NCBI GenBank assembly: GCA_017613735.1
Contig: JAGADF010000008.1
Span: forward strand, 1 to 64,000
Direction: 5' to 3'
Source of the DNA: Clostridia bacterium
Lineage (GTDB): Bacteria > Bacillota > Clostridia > Oscillospirales > Acutalibacteraceae
DNA: 64,000 bases
Below the pieces are notes generated by a model. That model did not search any database. It saw only the letters and a program-made list of their open reading frames with translations, and had not been told where the DNA came from. Positions 23,733-32,824 of the stretch are shown here, one piece after another (position 1 is the stretch's first letter; every line of letters starts with the position of its first letter). The translations under genes were made by a program, and so were the position numbers.

Positions 23733-24083
23733 TTAATCCGTACGGGCTTCTATTTCTTTTATAATGCACTCGTTTCCCTGAATAAGCCACGTTTCGCCGC
23801 TGTGGCAATAGGGACATTCCTTGCCGTATTTCACCGTTTCATAGTTCTTTTCGCAGTTTGAACAGTAAGTAACGGCGGGAATGGTTTCGAGCACCAATTC
23901 GGAATTTTCAAGCACCTTATGACGGCGTTTGAAATAATCCCAGCAGTCGATAAAATAATCAGTTACAATTCCCGATACCTCGCCGACCTGAAGAGTGACC
24001 TTGCCGATTTCGATAATATTTTCTTCCTCGGCGGTTTCGTCAAGAGTCTTTGCGAGGTTGAGAATTATTCCCATTTCATGCAT
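23733..24083 (-). CDS. hypA: HypA-like nickel metallochaperone
   Basis: The 116-residue protein begins MHEM, giving the His2/Glu3 nickel site of HypA/HybF. It has the family core LQVGEVSGIVTDYF and two CXXC pairs (Cys74/77 and Cys90/93) for structural zinc. HypA delivers nickel during [NiFe] hydrogenase or urease maturation. No hydrogenase, hypB-F or other nickel enzyme is encoded in this window. Instead it is the last gene after two large Fe-S flavoproteins, 17 bases after the second. It may serve a hydrogenase elsewhere or have been recruited to this system. Confidence 0.85.
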   Translation of the reverse strand: MHEMGIILNLAKTLDETAEEENIIEIGKVTLQVGEVSGIVTDYFIDCWDYFKRRHKVLENSELVLETIPAVTYCSNCEKNYETVKYGKECPYCHSGETWLIQGNECIIKEIEARTD

Positions 24084-24100
24084 ATCTTTTCCCCCGAAAA

Positions 24101-27022
24101 TCAGTCTTTCATAAGGGATTCAATATCAACCGCGTTACCCGTATGAGGATTGGTTTTATGGAATTCTTTCGTGCTTTTTTTGTATTCCCTGCGCTTTTTC
24201 CTCATTTCACGCGATTCGGAAGAGCCGCTGTTGAGAACGATTTTGAACGCTCTCGGAATAGCGTAGCCTGCGAGTCCGCCGACCTTATCCTCCGCTCTTC
24301 TCATATCGGACGCCTTGGGATGGTCGCGCACAAGATGGATGGCGTCAAATTCGCAGCGTGTGGTGCAAAGTCCGCAGCCTATGCACTTATTCGCGTCAAC
24401 TATTGTCGCTCCGCAGCCGAGGCAACGCGAGGTTTCGGTATGAACCTGCTCCTCGGTAAGAGTAAGCCTGTTATCGACGAAACCGTGTTTGTAATCAATG
24501 GATTCGTCAACAGCGGGAACCTGACGCTGAGCGGTGTCATAGGAATCTATTGCTATATTGTCTTTATCAAGAGATTTGAAATATCTGCGGTCGCGCGCAA
24601 GAGTCTGGGAAACGTTGTTCTTTGAAACGAATCTTACAAGGGATTCGGCAGCCTCGTGTCCCTGACCGATAGCGTCGATTACGAATTTCGGGCCCGTAAA
24701 TACGTCGCCGCCGACAAAAATACATTCATCGTCGGTCTGGTATGTAAAGGAATCGGCTACGGGGTAGTTTCCGTGATGGAACTGAACTTTAGTGCCCTCA
24801 AGCATTTTGCCCCATTCGACAGCCTGACCGATAGCGAAAACAACCTTTGAGGCGTTAACGGTTATTGTATCGTTTTCATCATACTTCGGTGAGAATTTAC
24901 CGTTTTCGTCAAGAGTTGAAATGCAGCGCTTAAGTATAACGCCGCTAACTCTTCCGCTGTCGTCGGTAAGAATTTCTTTCGGACCCCAGCCTGCGTCGAT
25001 AATAACGTTTTCGTCTTCCGCTTCTTCAATTTCTTCGGGAGAAGCGGGCATTGTTTCCCTCGACTCAAGGCAGAACATCGTAACCTTGTCCGCGCCCTTT
25101 CTCATAGCGGTTCTTGCGCAGTCTATGGCAACGTTGCCGCCGCCGATAACAACGACGTCACCGCTTAAATCCTTAGCAGTATCGGAAAGAGCCTTTTTAA
25201 GAAAATCAACCGCAATTTCCGTTCCCTCGGCGGTATCGCCGGGAACACCGGGAAGGCGGCCGCCCTGACAGCCGATTGCAATATAGAAAGCTTCGAAGCC
25301 CTCTTTTTTAAGCTCGTCAATGGTAACGTCCCTGCCAACCTCAACGCCGCATTTAATCTCAACGCCCAACTGACGGATAATGTCGATTTCGGCGTCGATT
25401 ACGTCTTTTTCAAGCTTGAATGACGGAATGCCGTATGTCATCATTCCGCCCGGCTTTTCGTTCTTTTCAAAAACGGTAGGCTTATAACCCATCGTCGCGA
25501 GATAGTAAGCGCAGGAAAGTCCCGTGGGGCCCGCGCCGATAATAGCGATTTTCTGTTCCCATTCGCCGCTGACTCTCTGGGTAACCTTCTTGGGAATATA
25601 TCTTGTTTCAGCTTTCAGGTCACGCTCTGCAAGGAACTTTTTAACGTCGTCAATAGCGACGGGCTTGTCGATAGTTCCCCTTGTGCAGGCGTCCTCACAA
25701 CGCTTGTTGCAGACGCGTCCGCATATTGCGGGGAACGGGTTTTCTTTCTTTATAAGGGCAAGCGCTTCGTCATATCTGCCCTGATTAGCCATTTTAAGAT
25801 AGCCCTGAATCGGAACGTGCGCGGGGCATGCGGCTTTACAGGGCGAAGTGCCTGTTTTATGAGTATTTACACGGGCGGTGTCCCTGTAATTCTCATCCCA
25901 GGCGTATTTGCCCCAGTGAATCTTATCGGGCAAAGGCTGCTTCGGATACTTAACAGGAGTTCCGTCCTTCTGACAAAGCTTCTGACCGAGTTTTACCGCG
26001 CCGGCGGGACAAACCTCAACGCATCTTCCGCAGGCAACGCAGTTTTCGGTGGTTACGTTTGCGGTATAAGCACTTCTTGAAAGGTTGGGCGTATTGAAAA
26101 GAAGAGATGTACGCAGTGCATTACAAATCTTAACGTTACAGTTACAGATATCGAAAATATGGTCGTCGCCGTCGATATTTGTTACCTGATGAACATAGCC
26201 GTTGTCCTCGGCTTTCTGAAGGATTTCAAGCGCTTCTTCCTTTGTGATATAGTGCGCTCTGCCCGTTTCGACGGTATAATCCGCCATATCGCCGACCTGT
26301 ATGCACCAGTCGTCGCCGTCGTCGGTACAGCCCTCGCCTAATTCCGCCCTCGAGTAACGGCAAGAGCAGATACCCGCGGAAAGGTGTCCTTCATATTTCT
26401 GAAGCCAGTAGGATATCTTTTCAAGACTGATTGCCTCACGGTTTGCATTAACCTCTTTCTCAACGGGGATAACATGCATTCCGATACCGTCGCCGCCCTG
26501 AGGAACCATTGAGGTAATATGCTCAAGCGGTAAAAAGGTCATTCTCTCGAACATTTTCGCAACCGGAGGATTATTCTTAATACGGTCAACCGATGAATTG
26601 AACAGCTCCGCGCTGCCGGGAACAAAGTAGCTTGTTCTGTAGCGCTTTTCTTTCGGAGCGCCCTCTATGGGACCGTTGTCGTCGTAATGGTCGCCGTAGT
26701 CATACTCGACAAAGCCGTGAACGCAAAGCCGGTCAAGACTTTTTTCAAACGTTTCGGCGTCCATATTCTTTTTATTCATTTCCAGCAGCTGGTCGTATGT
26801 ATACCATTTGCGCTGTTTCATTGTAAGAGCGATATCGACCTCGTGTTCATCAAGGATTTCACGAAGTCCCCAATACTCTTCATCAGTTGTTTTAAGACCG
26901 AAAATCTTATGAGGTACGTTATCGGTTATTTTCGCGCCGAGTTTCGCGTACTTTTTCTTTTTTTCGGCTTCACCGTCAAATTTTGACTTGGTGGCAGGGT
27001 TTTTATCATAGGTTTCAGGCAT
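24101..27022 (-). CDS. large Fe-S flavoprotein, GltD-like NAD(P)H oxidoreductase, paralogue B
   Basis: The 973-residue soluble protein has several domains. Residues 1-300 include a winged-helix-like segment and Cys clusters (ICSCR near 217, DICNCNVKIC near 290). A ferredoxin motif CVACGRCVEVCPAGA follows at about 325. Next come the GltD-type N-terminal Fe-S domain (CKAACPAHVPIQGYL, CGRVCNKRCEDACTRG) and two nucleotide-binding folds (IIGAGPTGLSCAYY for FAD, VVIGGGNVAIDCART for NAD(P)H). It ends with a second Fe-S region, CLGCG...CIGCGLCTTRCEFDA. It aligns end to end with paralogue A, 20 bp upstream, so the two arose by duplication. It probably moves electrons between NAD(P)H and a low-potential carrier, perhaps as an A/B complex. 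The domain calls are firm; the partner and direction are inferred. Confidence 0.8.
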   Translation of the reverse strand: MPETYDKNPATKSKFDGEAEKKKKYAKLGAKITDNVPHKIFGLKTTDEEYWGLREILDEHEVDIALTMKQRKWYTYDQLLEMNKKNMDAETFEKSLDRLCVHGFVEYDYGDHYDDNGPIEGAPKEKRYRTSYFVPGSAELFNSSVDRIKNNPPVAKMFERMTFLPLEHITSMVPQGGDGIGMHVIPVEKEVNANREAISLEKISYWLQKYEGHLSAGICSCRYSRAELGEGCTDDGDDWCIQVGDMADYTVETGRAHYITKEEALEILQKAEDNGYVHQVTNIDGDDHIFDICNCNVKICNALRTSLLFNTPNLSRSAYTANVTTENCVACGRCVEVCPAGAVKLGQKLCQKDGTPVKYPKQPLPDKIHWGKYAWDENYRDTARVNTHKTGTSPCKAACPAHVPIQGYLKMANQGRYDEALALIKKENPFPAICGRVCNKRCEDACTRGTIDKPVAIDDVKKFLAERDLKAETRYIPKKVTQRVSGEWEQKIAIIGAGPTGLSCAYYLATMGYKPTVFEKNEKPGGMMTYGIPSFKLEKDVIDAEIDIIRQLGVEIKCGVEVGRDVTIDELKKEGFEAFYIAIGCQGGRLPGVPGDTAEGTEIAVDFLKKALSDTAKDLSGDVVVIGGGNVAIDCARTAMRKGADKVTMFCLESRETMPASPEEIEEAEDENVIIDAGWGPKEILTDDSGRVSGVILKRCISTLDENGKFSPKYDENDTITVNASKVVFAIGQAVEWGKMLEGTKVQFHHGNYPVADSFTYQTDDECIFVGGDVFTGPKFVIDAIGQGHEAAESLVRFVSKNNVSQTLARDRRYFKSLDKDNIAIDSYDTAQRQVPAVDESIDYKHGFVDNRLTLTEEQVHTETSRCLGCGATIVDANKCIGCGLCTTRCEFDAIHLVRDHPKASDMRRAEDKVGGLAGYAIPRAFKIVLNSGSSESREMRKKRREYKKSTKEFHKTNPHTGNAVDIESLMKD

Positions 27023-27042
27023 TTGTTATCCTCCTCTTTTAT

Positions 27043-29859
27043 TTACTCCTGATATTCGGGTTTGTCGCCCGAAAGCTTTTTCTTAATAATCTTCATACCG
27101 CGTTTCAAGGCGTAAGGTCCGACTACCTTCATCATTTCCTCGGCCGTATGCATATCGCTCGCGCCGGGAATATCTCTTGAAAGATGAATAGCGTCAAACT
27201 CGCATCTCGTAGTACAAAGTCCGCAACCTATACACTGGTTAAGGTCGACGACAGTTGCGCCGCAGCCGAGGCAGCGGGAAGCTTCTGTTTTAACCTGCTC
27301 CTCGGTAAAGGGAACGCGAAGGTCGTCAAAGGTCTTGAGCGGATTGCCCTCACGCATACCGGGAGCCTGACGGTCGGCATTGTCATAAGACGGGAAAGTT
27401 ATATCATCGCGGTCAAGCTCGATAAACTCGCGAAGGTCTCTGCCGATTGTCATAGACTGATCGGGATGGACAAAGCGGTTAATCGAAACCATGCCCTGCT
27501 TGCCCTCGGCAATAGCGTCAATTGCAAAGCGCGCGCCGTGGTAAATGTCGCCGCCGACAAAGATATCGGGTTCTGCCGTCTGGAACGTAACCTTATTGGC
27601 TTTTGCGGTACCGTTGGGGTTAAGTTCAACCTTTGAGCCCTTAAGCAAATCGCCCCATTCGGCTGACTGACCGATTGCCATAAGAACATTTTTGCATTCA
27701 ACAGTAATTATATCGTTTTCGTCGTACTTCGGTGAGAAACGGTGTTCCTCATCAAAAACGGAAACGCACTTTTTAAATACTATCGCCTTAACGGAGCCGT
27801 CCTCATTTTTAAGAACCTCCTTCGGTCCCCAGCCGTTGAGGATTTCAATTCCCTCTTCCTCGACCTCGGCGATTTCATCCTTGGCTGCGGGCATTTCGTC
27901 GCGCTGCTCAAGGCAGAGCATTGTGACCTTTCCGTCGGTCGCTCTTCTTGCGGTCCTTGCGACATCAGCCGCTACGTTGCCGCCGCCTACGACTACCGTG
28001 TCGCCGTCAAGACGGATTGAAGAATCCTGATTGATTCTTCGAAGGAAGCTTACGCCCGACTCAACGCCCTTTGCGTCCTCGCCGTTAACGCCTGCCATTC
28101 TTCCGCCCTGAAGACCGATTGCGATATAGAACGCCTTATAGCCCTCGGCGCGCAGTTCGTCAAGAGTTATGTCCTTGCCGACTTCTACGCCGCACTTAAT
28201 CTCGGCACCCATCTTTTTGATTATTTCAATTTCAGCCTCGACAACCTTTTTATCAAGACGGAAATTGGGAATACCGATTGTGAGCATTCCGCCGGGCTTT
28301 GACTCCTTTTCGAATACGGTTACGGGGTAACCCTCGGTTCTTAAATAATAAGCCGCCGAAAGTCCCGCGGGGCCGGAGCCGATAACTGCGATTTTATAGT
28401 CGTCCCACTGCTCGCCGACGCCGTTATAGCAGACCTCGGGAACATATTCGTCAATATTGTCAAGTTCCCTGTAAGCAAGGAACTTTTTGATTTCATCAAT
28501 GGCGACGGGCTTATCGACAAGACCTCTTGTGCATCTGTCCTCGCATCTTCTGTTACAGACTGCGCCGCAGACTGCGGGGAACGGATTGTCCTGACGGATA
28601 AGTTTAAGAGCGTCTTTGTACCTGCCCTCAGCCGCCATCTTGATATAACCCTGAACCGCAAGATGAGCGGGGCAGGCTGTTTTACAGGGCGAAGTGCCCG
28701 TATCATAGCAATTAATCTTATTGTGGTCTCTGTAATCCTTATCCCACTTGTCCTCGCCCCATACGTGGTCGTCGGGAAGCGGATGAAGAGGATATTTAAC
28801 TCTCGTACCGTCGGACTTGCAGAGCTTCTGGCCGAGCTTTGCCGCTCCCGCGGGACAGACCTCAACGCACTTTCCGCATGCAACGCACTTTTCTTTATCG
28901 ACGTGCGCTCTGTACGCGGAACGCGACATATTCGGCGTATTGAAAAGCTGTGAGGTGCGAAGGCCGTAGCACGAACCCGCCGAGCAGTTACAGATACCGA
29001 CAATTTTATCGGGACCGTCAAGGTTTGTAATCTGGTGAACGTAGCCCTTTTTCTCGGAACGGAGAATAATCTCCATAGCCTCTTCACGGGTTATGTAGCG
29101 GGCGTCCTTGCCGCTTTCGACAAGAAATTCAGCCATATCGCCCAAGGCAATACACATATGACCTTCAATATCGCCCACGCCCTCGCCTCTTATTCTCTGG
29201 GCTTTACGGCAGGCGCAGACCATTGAACAGAATTTATCGTATTTATTAAGCCAGTGAGAAAGGTGCTCAACGCTTACGCTCTTGGATTCAACGGGGATTG
29301 CCTTTTCAACCGGAATAACGTGCATACCGATTCCCGCGCCGCCGGGAGGAATAAGCTTTGAAGCGAGTTCAAGCGGCTCCTGCGGGGCGAGGTTGAACAT
29401 TGTTGCAACCTCGGGATGGTCATCGGGAAGAGTTTTATGCTCTACCATATATTCGCCCGAGCCGACAACCCATTTGGGAATAAGGAACTGTCTTTCGTTA
29501 TCGGGATTCTCTCTGTTCTGTTCAAGAAGACCAATCCAGAGAATATGGTCAATAATCTTCTGAGCTTCTTCAACGGACATATTGTTCCTTTCGGCAAGCT
29601 CGCCTACGCGAAGAGGAACGCGCCTCTCTTTAAAGGAAAGCATAAACTTAACCTCTTCTTTGGTCAGAAGTCTGTCAAGAATCCAGAAATCCATATGGTT
29701 TTCTTTCATTTTGCCGGGGAGCTTACGCGGAATATTGTCCGTAATCATTACGGCAAGCTTTTTGACTAATTCCCTCTTTTCGGGGTCGTCGCAATGATAG
29801 TCTTCAAGAGGGAAATCTCTTTCGTTTACGTGGATATTGGGGTTTACGTCTCTGGGCAT
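27043..29859 (-). CDS. large Fe-S flavoprotein, GltD-like NAD(P)H oxidoreductase, paralogue A
   Basis: The 938-residue protein has the same plan as paralogue B. The N-terminal third has a winged-helix-like stretch (VGELAERNNMSVEEAQKI) and Cys clusters (MVCACRK, GICNCSAGSC). Next is a ferredoxin motif CVACGKCVEVCPAGA, then the GltD-like Fe-S segment (CKTACPAHLAVQGYI, CGAVCNRRCEDRCTRG). FAD (VIGSGPAGLSAAYY) and NAD(P)H (VVVGGGNVAADVART) folds follow, and the end is CIGCGLCTTRCEFDA. No glutamate synthase large subunit is nearby, so the GltD-like part is used in another electron-transfer role. It leads the A-B-hypA operon from a promoter at 29931-29959. The reductase partner is inferred from position only. 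Confidence 0.8.
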   Translation of the reverse strand: MPRDVNPNIHVNERDFPLEDYHCDDPEKRELVKKLAVMITDNIPRKLPGKMKENHMDFWILDRLLTKEEVKFMLSFKERRVPLRVGELAERNNMSVEEAQKIIDHILWIGLLEQNRENPDNERQFLIPKWVVGSGEYMVEHKTLPDDHPEVATMFNLAPQEPLELASKLIPPGGAGIGMHVIPVEKAIPVESKSVSVEHLSHWLNKYDKFCSMVCACRKAQRIRGEGVGDIEGHMCIALGDMAEFLVESGKDARYITREEAMEIILRSEKKGYVHQITNLDGPDKIVGICNCSAGSCYGLRTSQLFNTPNMSRSAYRAHVDKEKCVACGKCVEVCPAGAAKLGQKLCKSDGTRVKYPLHPLPDDHVWGEDKWDKDYRDHNKINCYDTGTSPCKTACPAHLAVQGYIKMAAEGRYKDALKLIRQDNPFPAVCGAVCNRRCEDRCTRGLVDKPVAIDEIKKFLAYRELDNIDEYVPEVCYNGVGEQWDDYKIAVIGSGPAGLSAAYYLRTEGYPVTVFEKESKPGGMLTIGIPNFRLDKKVVEAEIEIIKKMGAEIKCGVEVGKDITLDELRAEGYKAFYIAIGLQGGRMAGVNGEDAKGVESGVSFLRRINQDSSIRLDGDTVVVGGGNVAADVARTARRATDGKVTMLCLEQRDEMPAAKDEIAEVEEEGIEILNGWGPKEVLKNEDGSVKAIVFKKCVSVFDEEHRFSPKYDENDIITVECKNVLMAIGQSAEWGDLLKGSKVELNPNGTAKANKVTFQTAEPDIFVGGDIYHGARFAIDAIAEGKQGMVSINRFVHPDQSMTIGRDLREFIELDRDDITFPSYDNADRQAPGMREGNPLKTFDDLRVPFTEEQVKTEASRCLGCGATVVDLNQCIGCGLCTTRCEFDAIHLSRDIPGASDMHTAEEMMKVVGPYALKRGMKIIKKKLSGDKPEYQE

Positions 29860-29930
29860 TTGTATTCTCCTTTTACTGCCTGAGGCAGATAGATTTTGCC
29901 GTATGCAGACATAATGCTACATATAAAATA

Positions 29931-29959
29931 ATTATAAAACAAAATCAATGGCTTTTCAA
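29931..29959 (-). promoter_or_regulatory. promoter of the A-B-hypA operon
   Basis: Minus-strand TTGAAA (29959-29954), 17 bases, TATAAT (29936-29931). The implied leader is about 65 bases. Confidence 0.7.
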
Positions 29960-29975
29960 TGTAATTAATTGACAT
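29959..29975. promoter_or_regulatory. possible operator, 17-bp near-palindrome
   Basis: ATGTAATTAATTGACAT reads as an inverted repeat with one mismatched pair, directly abutting the -35 of the A-B-hypA promoter. Its position suits an activator or repressor site. The cognate regulator is unknown and AT richness makes chance occurrence possible. Confidence 0.35.
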
Positions 29976-30014
29976 AATAATTATATATATATTATATATT
30001 TAGCACAAAGAAAA

Positions 30015-30034
30015 AGGACGGCTCGAGCCGTCCT
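30015..30034 (-). terminator. intrinsic terminator after the ferredoxin reductase gene
   Basis: AGGACGGCTCGAGCCGTCCT is a perfect 20-bp palindrome followed on the minus strand by TTTTTCTTTG. It separates the reductase transcript from the A-B-hypA operon. Confidence 0.85.
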
Positions 30035-30052
30035 CTTCGTTTGATTATTAAA

Positions 30053-31252
30053 TTATTCCATTATCGGAACCTTGATTTTAAGGTCGCTTGTCGGATAGGA
30101 CGCGCAGGCATGGAACCAGCCGAACTCCTTATCCATCATACGCCTTCCGTCGCCGAGAGGCGAAACAAAGATTTCGCCCTCAAGCAGCTGTGTGCGGCAG
30201 AAGCCGCATTCGCCGCAGCGGCAGTGGGTATCAACGGGAATAGCCGCTCTTTCAAGAGCAACCGCAACGGGTTCGTTGCCCGACGCGGGAATTACCGTCT
30301 CGTCAATTCCGCGGACAACCGTGATATTAAAGGTCTTTGTTTCGTTGCCAATCGGGTAGCCGGGAATCTTTGTCGAATCGACGGGATTATTCATAACGTC
30401 GTGGCGGAAACGCTTTTCACGCACGCCCATTTCCTTGATTGTCTTGGAAATCAGGTTATACATCGGGAGCGGGCCGCAGAACATATACGTCGGGTCCTCG
30501 CCCGAATATTTTTCAATAATCTCTCTTGTGACAAAGCCCTTTTCGCCCTCCCACGTTTCGTCGTCGGAAAGAACGTGAACTACCTTTACATTCGGGCAAT
30601 CCTTTTCGACCTTGTCAAGTTCATCCTTCAGAACTATATCTGAAGAATTGACGGAGCCGTAGATTATAGTAATTTTACAGTCCTTCATCTTGCCGTAAGC
30701 GATTTCGCGCGCCATTGACAGAAACGGAGTGATGCCGCTGCCGCCCGCAAGAGCGACTATGTTGTTACTGTCACGAAGCGGCTCCCAGTAGAAGAAGCCG
30801 AAAGGCATATTCGCTTCGAGAATGTCGCCCTCTTTAACATTGTCAAAGAAGAAATCGGGAACAAGATAAGGTCTGTTTCTCCTGATTGTAACCTCGACAA
30901 AGCCGTTCTCCCCTCTTGCCTCAAAGGGAGCGGAGCTTATTGTATAAGGTCTTGTCAGGACGCTGTCGCCGATTTTAAGGCGGAAATTAATGTACTGACC
31001 TGCCTGAAAAACAGGGATATGACCGTCCGTCGACTGAAGCCTGAAAAGCTTTGAAGTCGGAGATGTGTCCTTGATAAGGGTAACCTTGAACTCCATCTTT
31101 GCGGGGTGCAGTTTATCCGCAAGTTCTCTGACAAAGTCCTTCGGCTGAGGCACGTCGGAAGCGTTTTCGATGCTCGCTTTTCTCATAGCGGTAACTCTTG
31201 AAGCGCCGCCGACATCCTTAAGAAAGCCCTTTACTTTAATGCTCTTGCTCAT
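30053..31252 (-). CDS. ferredoxin-NAD(P)H reductase with C-terminal [2Fe-2S] ferredoxin domain
   Basis: The 399-residue protein has a short N-terminal extension. The FAD domain follows, with RPYTISSAP near 118-126, and then the NAD(P)H domain with GGSGITPFLSM and a terminal CGPLPMY. The C-terminal plant-type ferredoxin carries four cysteines: C-x4-C-x2-C in HCRCGECGFC plus one in FHACASYP. This layout passes electrons from NAD(P)H through FAD to [2Fe-2S] and on to a partner. The gene overlaps the upstream flavoprotein by four bases (ATGA), so the two are translated together and are likely to interact. Electron supply to the phytoene-desaturase-like protein is my inference. Confidence 0.85.
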   Translation of the reverse strand: MSKSIKVKGFLKDVGGASRVTAMRKASIENASDVPQPKDFVRELADKLHPAKMEFKVTLIKDTSPTSKLFRLQSTDGHIPVFQAGQYINFRLKIGDSVLTRPYTISSAPFEARGENGFVEVTIRRNRPYLVPDFFFDNVKEGDILEANMPFGFFYWEPLRDSNNIVALAGGSGITPFLSMAREIAYGKMKDCKITIIYGSVNSSDIVLKDELDKVEKDCPNVKVVHVLSDDETWEGEKGFVTREIIEKYSGEDPTYMFCGPLPMYNLISKTIKEMGVREKRFRHDVMNNPVDSTKIPGYPIGNETKTFNITVVRGIDETVIPASGNEPVAVALERAAIPVDTHCRCGECGFCRTQLLEGEIFVSPLGDGRRMMDKEFGWFHACASYPTSDLKIKVPIME

Positions 31253-32790
31253 TTCACACCCTCCTTTTTCTCCATATCTTCAAGAATGGCCTTTGCAGCC
31301 GCCCTGCCGTTTGTGACAGCGGGTCCCATACCGTTACCCGACATTCCGGGAGAACCGTTGAATTCAAGTCCCTTGATGAAGTGGTCCTCTTCCTTCATGC
31401 CGAGGCGGGCTACGGCGTGGTTATCCATTGAATGGGTATAACCGTAGATACTACCCTTCCACGCGCCGACATAGTGAGAAATAGTCATGGGAGTTGTGAT
31501 TTCAATTTCAGTAATATTCGGTCTGAAATCAACGCCCGAAATCTTAATATATTCCTCCATCATTTCGTTACCGAGACGGCGCTTGAGGTCGAAATAATCC
31601 TCTTCCTTAACGCCTTCAAATGCGGTTACGGGAACAAGAGCGGTTATTGAAGCCTGCGTATAGCCCTTCGGTACACAATCGGGATTTGCATAGTTAAGGC
31701 AGATAGTCGTGATGTAGTTATACGGCTCGGTGAGATTCTTATAATTCTCCCAGATTTCGTTTGTATCCATTGTTCTGCCCGAGAATGTAGAATAGTTCAT
31801 AAGTCCGTTTTCTTCGGGAGTGCCCTCAAGAACGGCAATAAGAGAAACGGGACAAACCGAAAGCTTCATACCGTTTACAAACTTCACCGCACCTTTGGGA
31901 ACCTCGCTGAGAGGTTCAATCATCTGGGTGTAAACTTTATTCGGGTAAGGAGCGGAAACGACATAGTCGCAGTGAATTTCTTCACCGTTTCTCGTACGTA
32001 CTCCGTAAACCTTGCCGTCCTTGACAAGAATTTTGTCAACCTCCTGCTTAAACTCGAACTGAGCGCCGTTTTCCTCAACCTTCTTTTCAAGCTTCATGCT
32101 CATCTCATGAGAGTAACCGCGGCAGACATAACTTCCGCAGAAATAGTCAGCCATAAGGAAGGCGTAGATTGTGAACGGCAGGTCGTCCATACGGTTGCCG
32201 ACGTAAATCCAGTAAGGCGTGAGCATTTCAACCGCCCTTTTGGGAAGATGGAAGGTATTGATAACCTCGGTTGCGCTGTAGCCGACAGTCTTTACAAAAT
32301 CGGGATGCTGCTTTAACATCTGAAGCTTGCTCATAGGAGTTACGGACAGAATATTCATACTGTCATAAACCCTTCTGCACAGCAGGAGCAGCTCGTGAAC
32401 CTTTTCAAAAGAGCCGGGAACAACCGCATCAATTTCTCTTGCGGCGGTTTCGTAACCCTCGTGAAGAATTGCATCGATATTGGAATTGGGAAGAGCCACT
32501 CTGTAGCATTCAGGCACTTTGAGCCAGTCGATATCAACGCCCATATCGTCAAAGAACTGACCTATTTTAAGGCGATTGCCCTTCTCGCCTATTGACATCA
32601 TTTCGTGAAGCGTCGCCTCAATTTCAAAACCGTTTCTGACGAAATCGGTTGCAAGACCGCCGGGAAGGTTATGCTTTTCAAGGATAAGGATATCCTTGAC
32701 GCCCTTTGACTGCAGATGAAGAGCAGTTGACATTCCCGAAAGCGCGCCGCCTATGATTATTACGTCATAGTGGTCTTTAAAGAATTTCAT
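31249..32790 (-). CDS. phytoene desaturase/RetSat-superfamily FAD oxidoreductase, candidate fatty acid saturase
   Basis: The 513-residue protein has an N-terminal FAD motif VIIIGGALSGMSTALHL, in which Ala replaces the central glycine of GxGxxG. LEKHNLPGGLATDF follows, and the C-terminal FAD contact is SPGMSGNGMGPAVTNGRAAAK. This layout matches the CrtI/phytoene desaturase superfamily, which includes RetSat, an enzyme that adds hydrogen across a conjugated double bond. No carotenoid genes are present. Lying between a polyunsaturated fatty acid isomerase and a dedicated reductase, it could hydrogenate the conjugated diene the isomerase makes. That reaction is inference. AAAGGAAAA precedes the ATG, and an intrinsic terminator lies just upstream at 32825-32848. 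Confidence 0.75.
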   Translation of the reverse strand: MKFFKDHYDVIIIGGALSGMSTALHLQSKGVKDILILEKHNLPGGLATDFVRNGFEIEATLHEMMSIGEKGNRLKIGQFFDDMGVDIDWLKVPECYRVALPNSNIDAILHEGYETAAREIDAVVPGSFEKVHELLLLCRRVYDSMNILSVTPMSKLQMLKQHPDFVKTVGYSATEVINTFHLPKRAVEMLTPYWIYVGNRMDDLPFTIYAFLMADYFCGSYVCRGYSHEMSMKLEKKVEENGAQFEFKQEVDKILVKDGKVYGVRTRNGEEIHCDYVVSAPYPNKVYTQMIEPLSEVPKGAVKFVNGMKLSVCPVSLIAVLEGTPEENGLMNYSTFSGRTMDTNEIWENYKNLTEPYNYITTICLNYANPDCVPKGYTQASITALVPVTAFEGVKEEDYFDLKRRLGNEMMEEYIKISGVDFRPNITEIEITTPMTISHYVGAWKGSIYGYTHSMDNHAVARLGMKEEDHFIKGLEFNGSPGMSGNGMGPAVTNGRAAAKAILEDMEKKEGVK

Positions 32791-32824
32791 AGCGTTTTCC
32801 TTTCAAAAATCTAAATCGAAAAAA

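Noticed and set aside
28341-29087. minus-strand frame of about 250 codons inside paralogue A
   Set aside because: Arg/Ser-rich out-of-frame translation of the Fe-S flavoprotein gene.
26000-29800. glutamate synthase small subunit (gltD) annotation for the large flavoproteins
   Set aside because: Only the middle third is GltD-like; both proteins are twice the GltD length and no gltB is present.
31249-32790. carotenoid biosynthesis (phytoene desaturase)
   Set aside because: No phytoene synthase or other carotenoid gene is nearby; the neighbours point to fatty acid chemistry.
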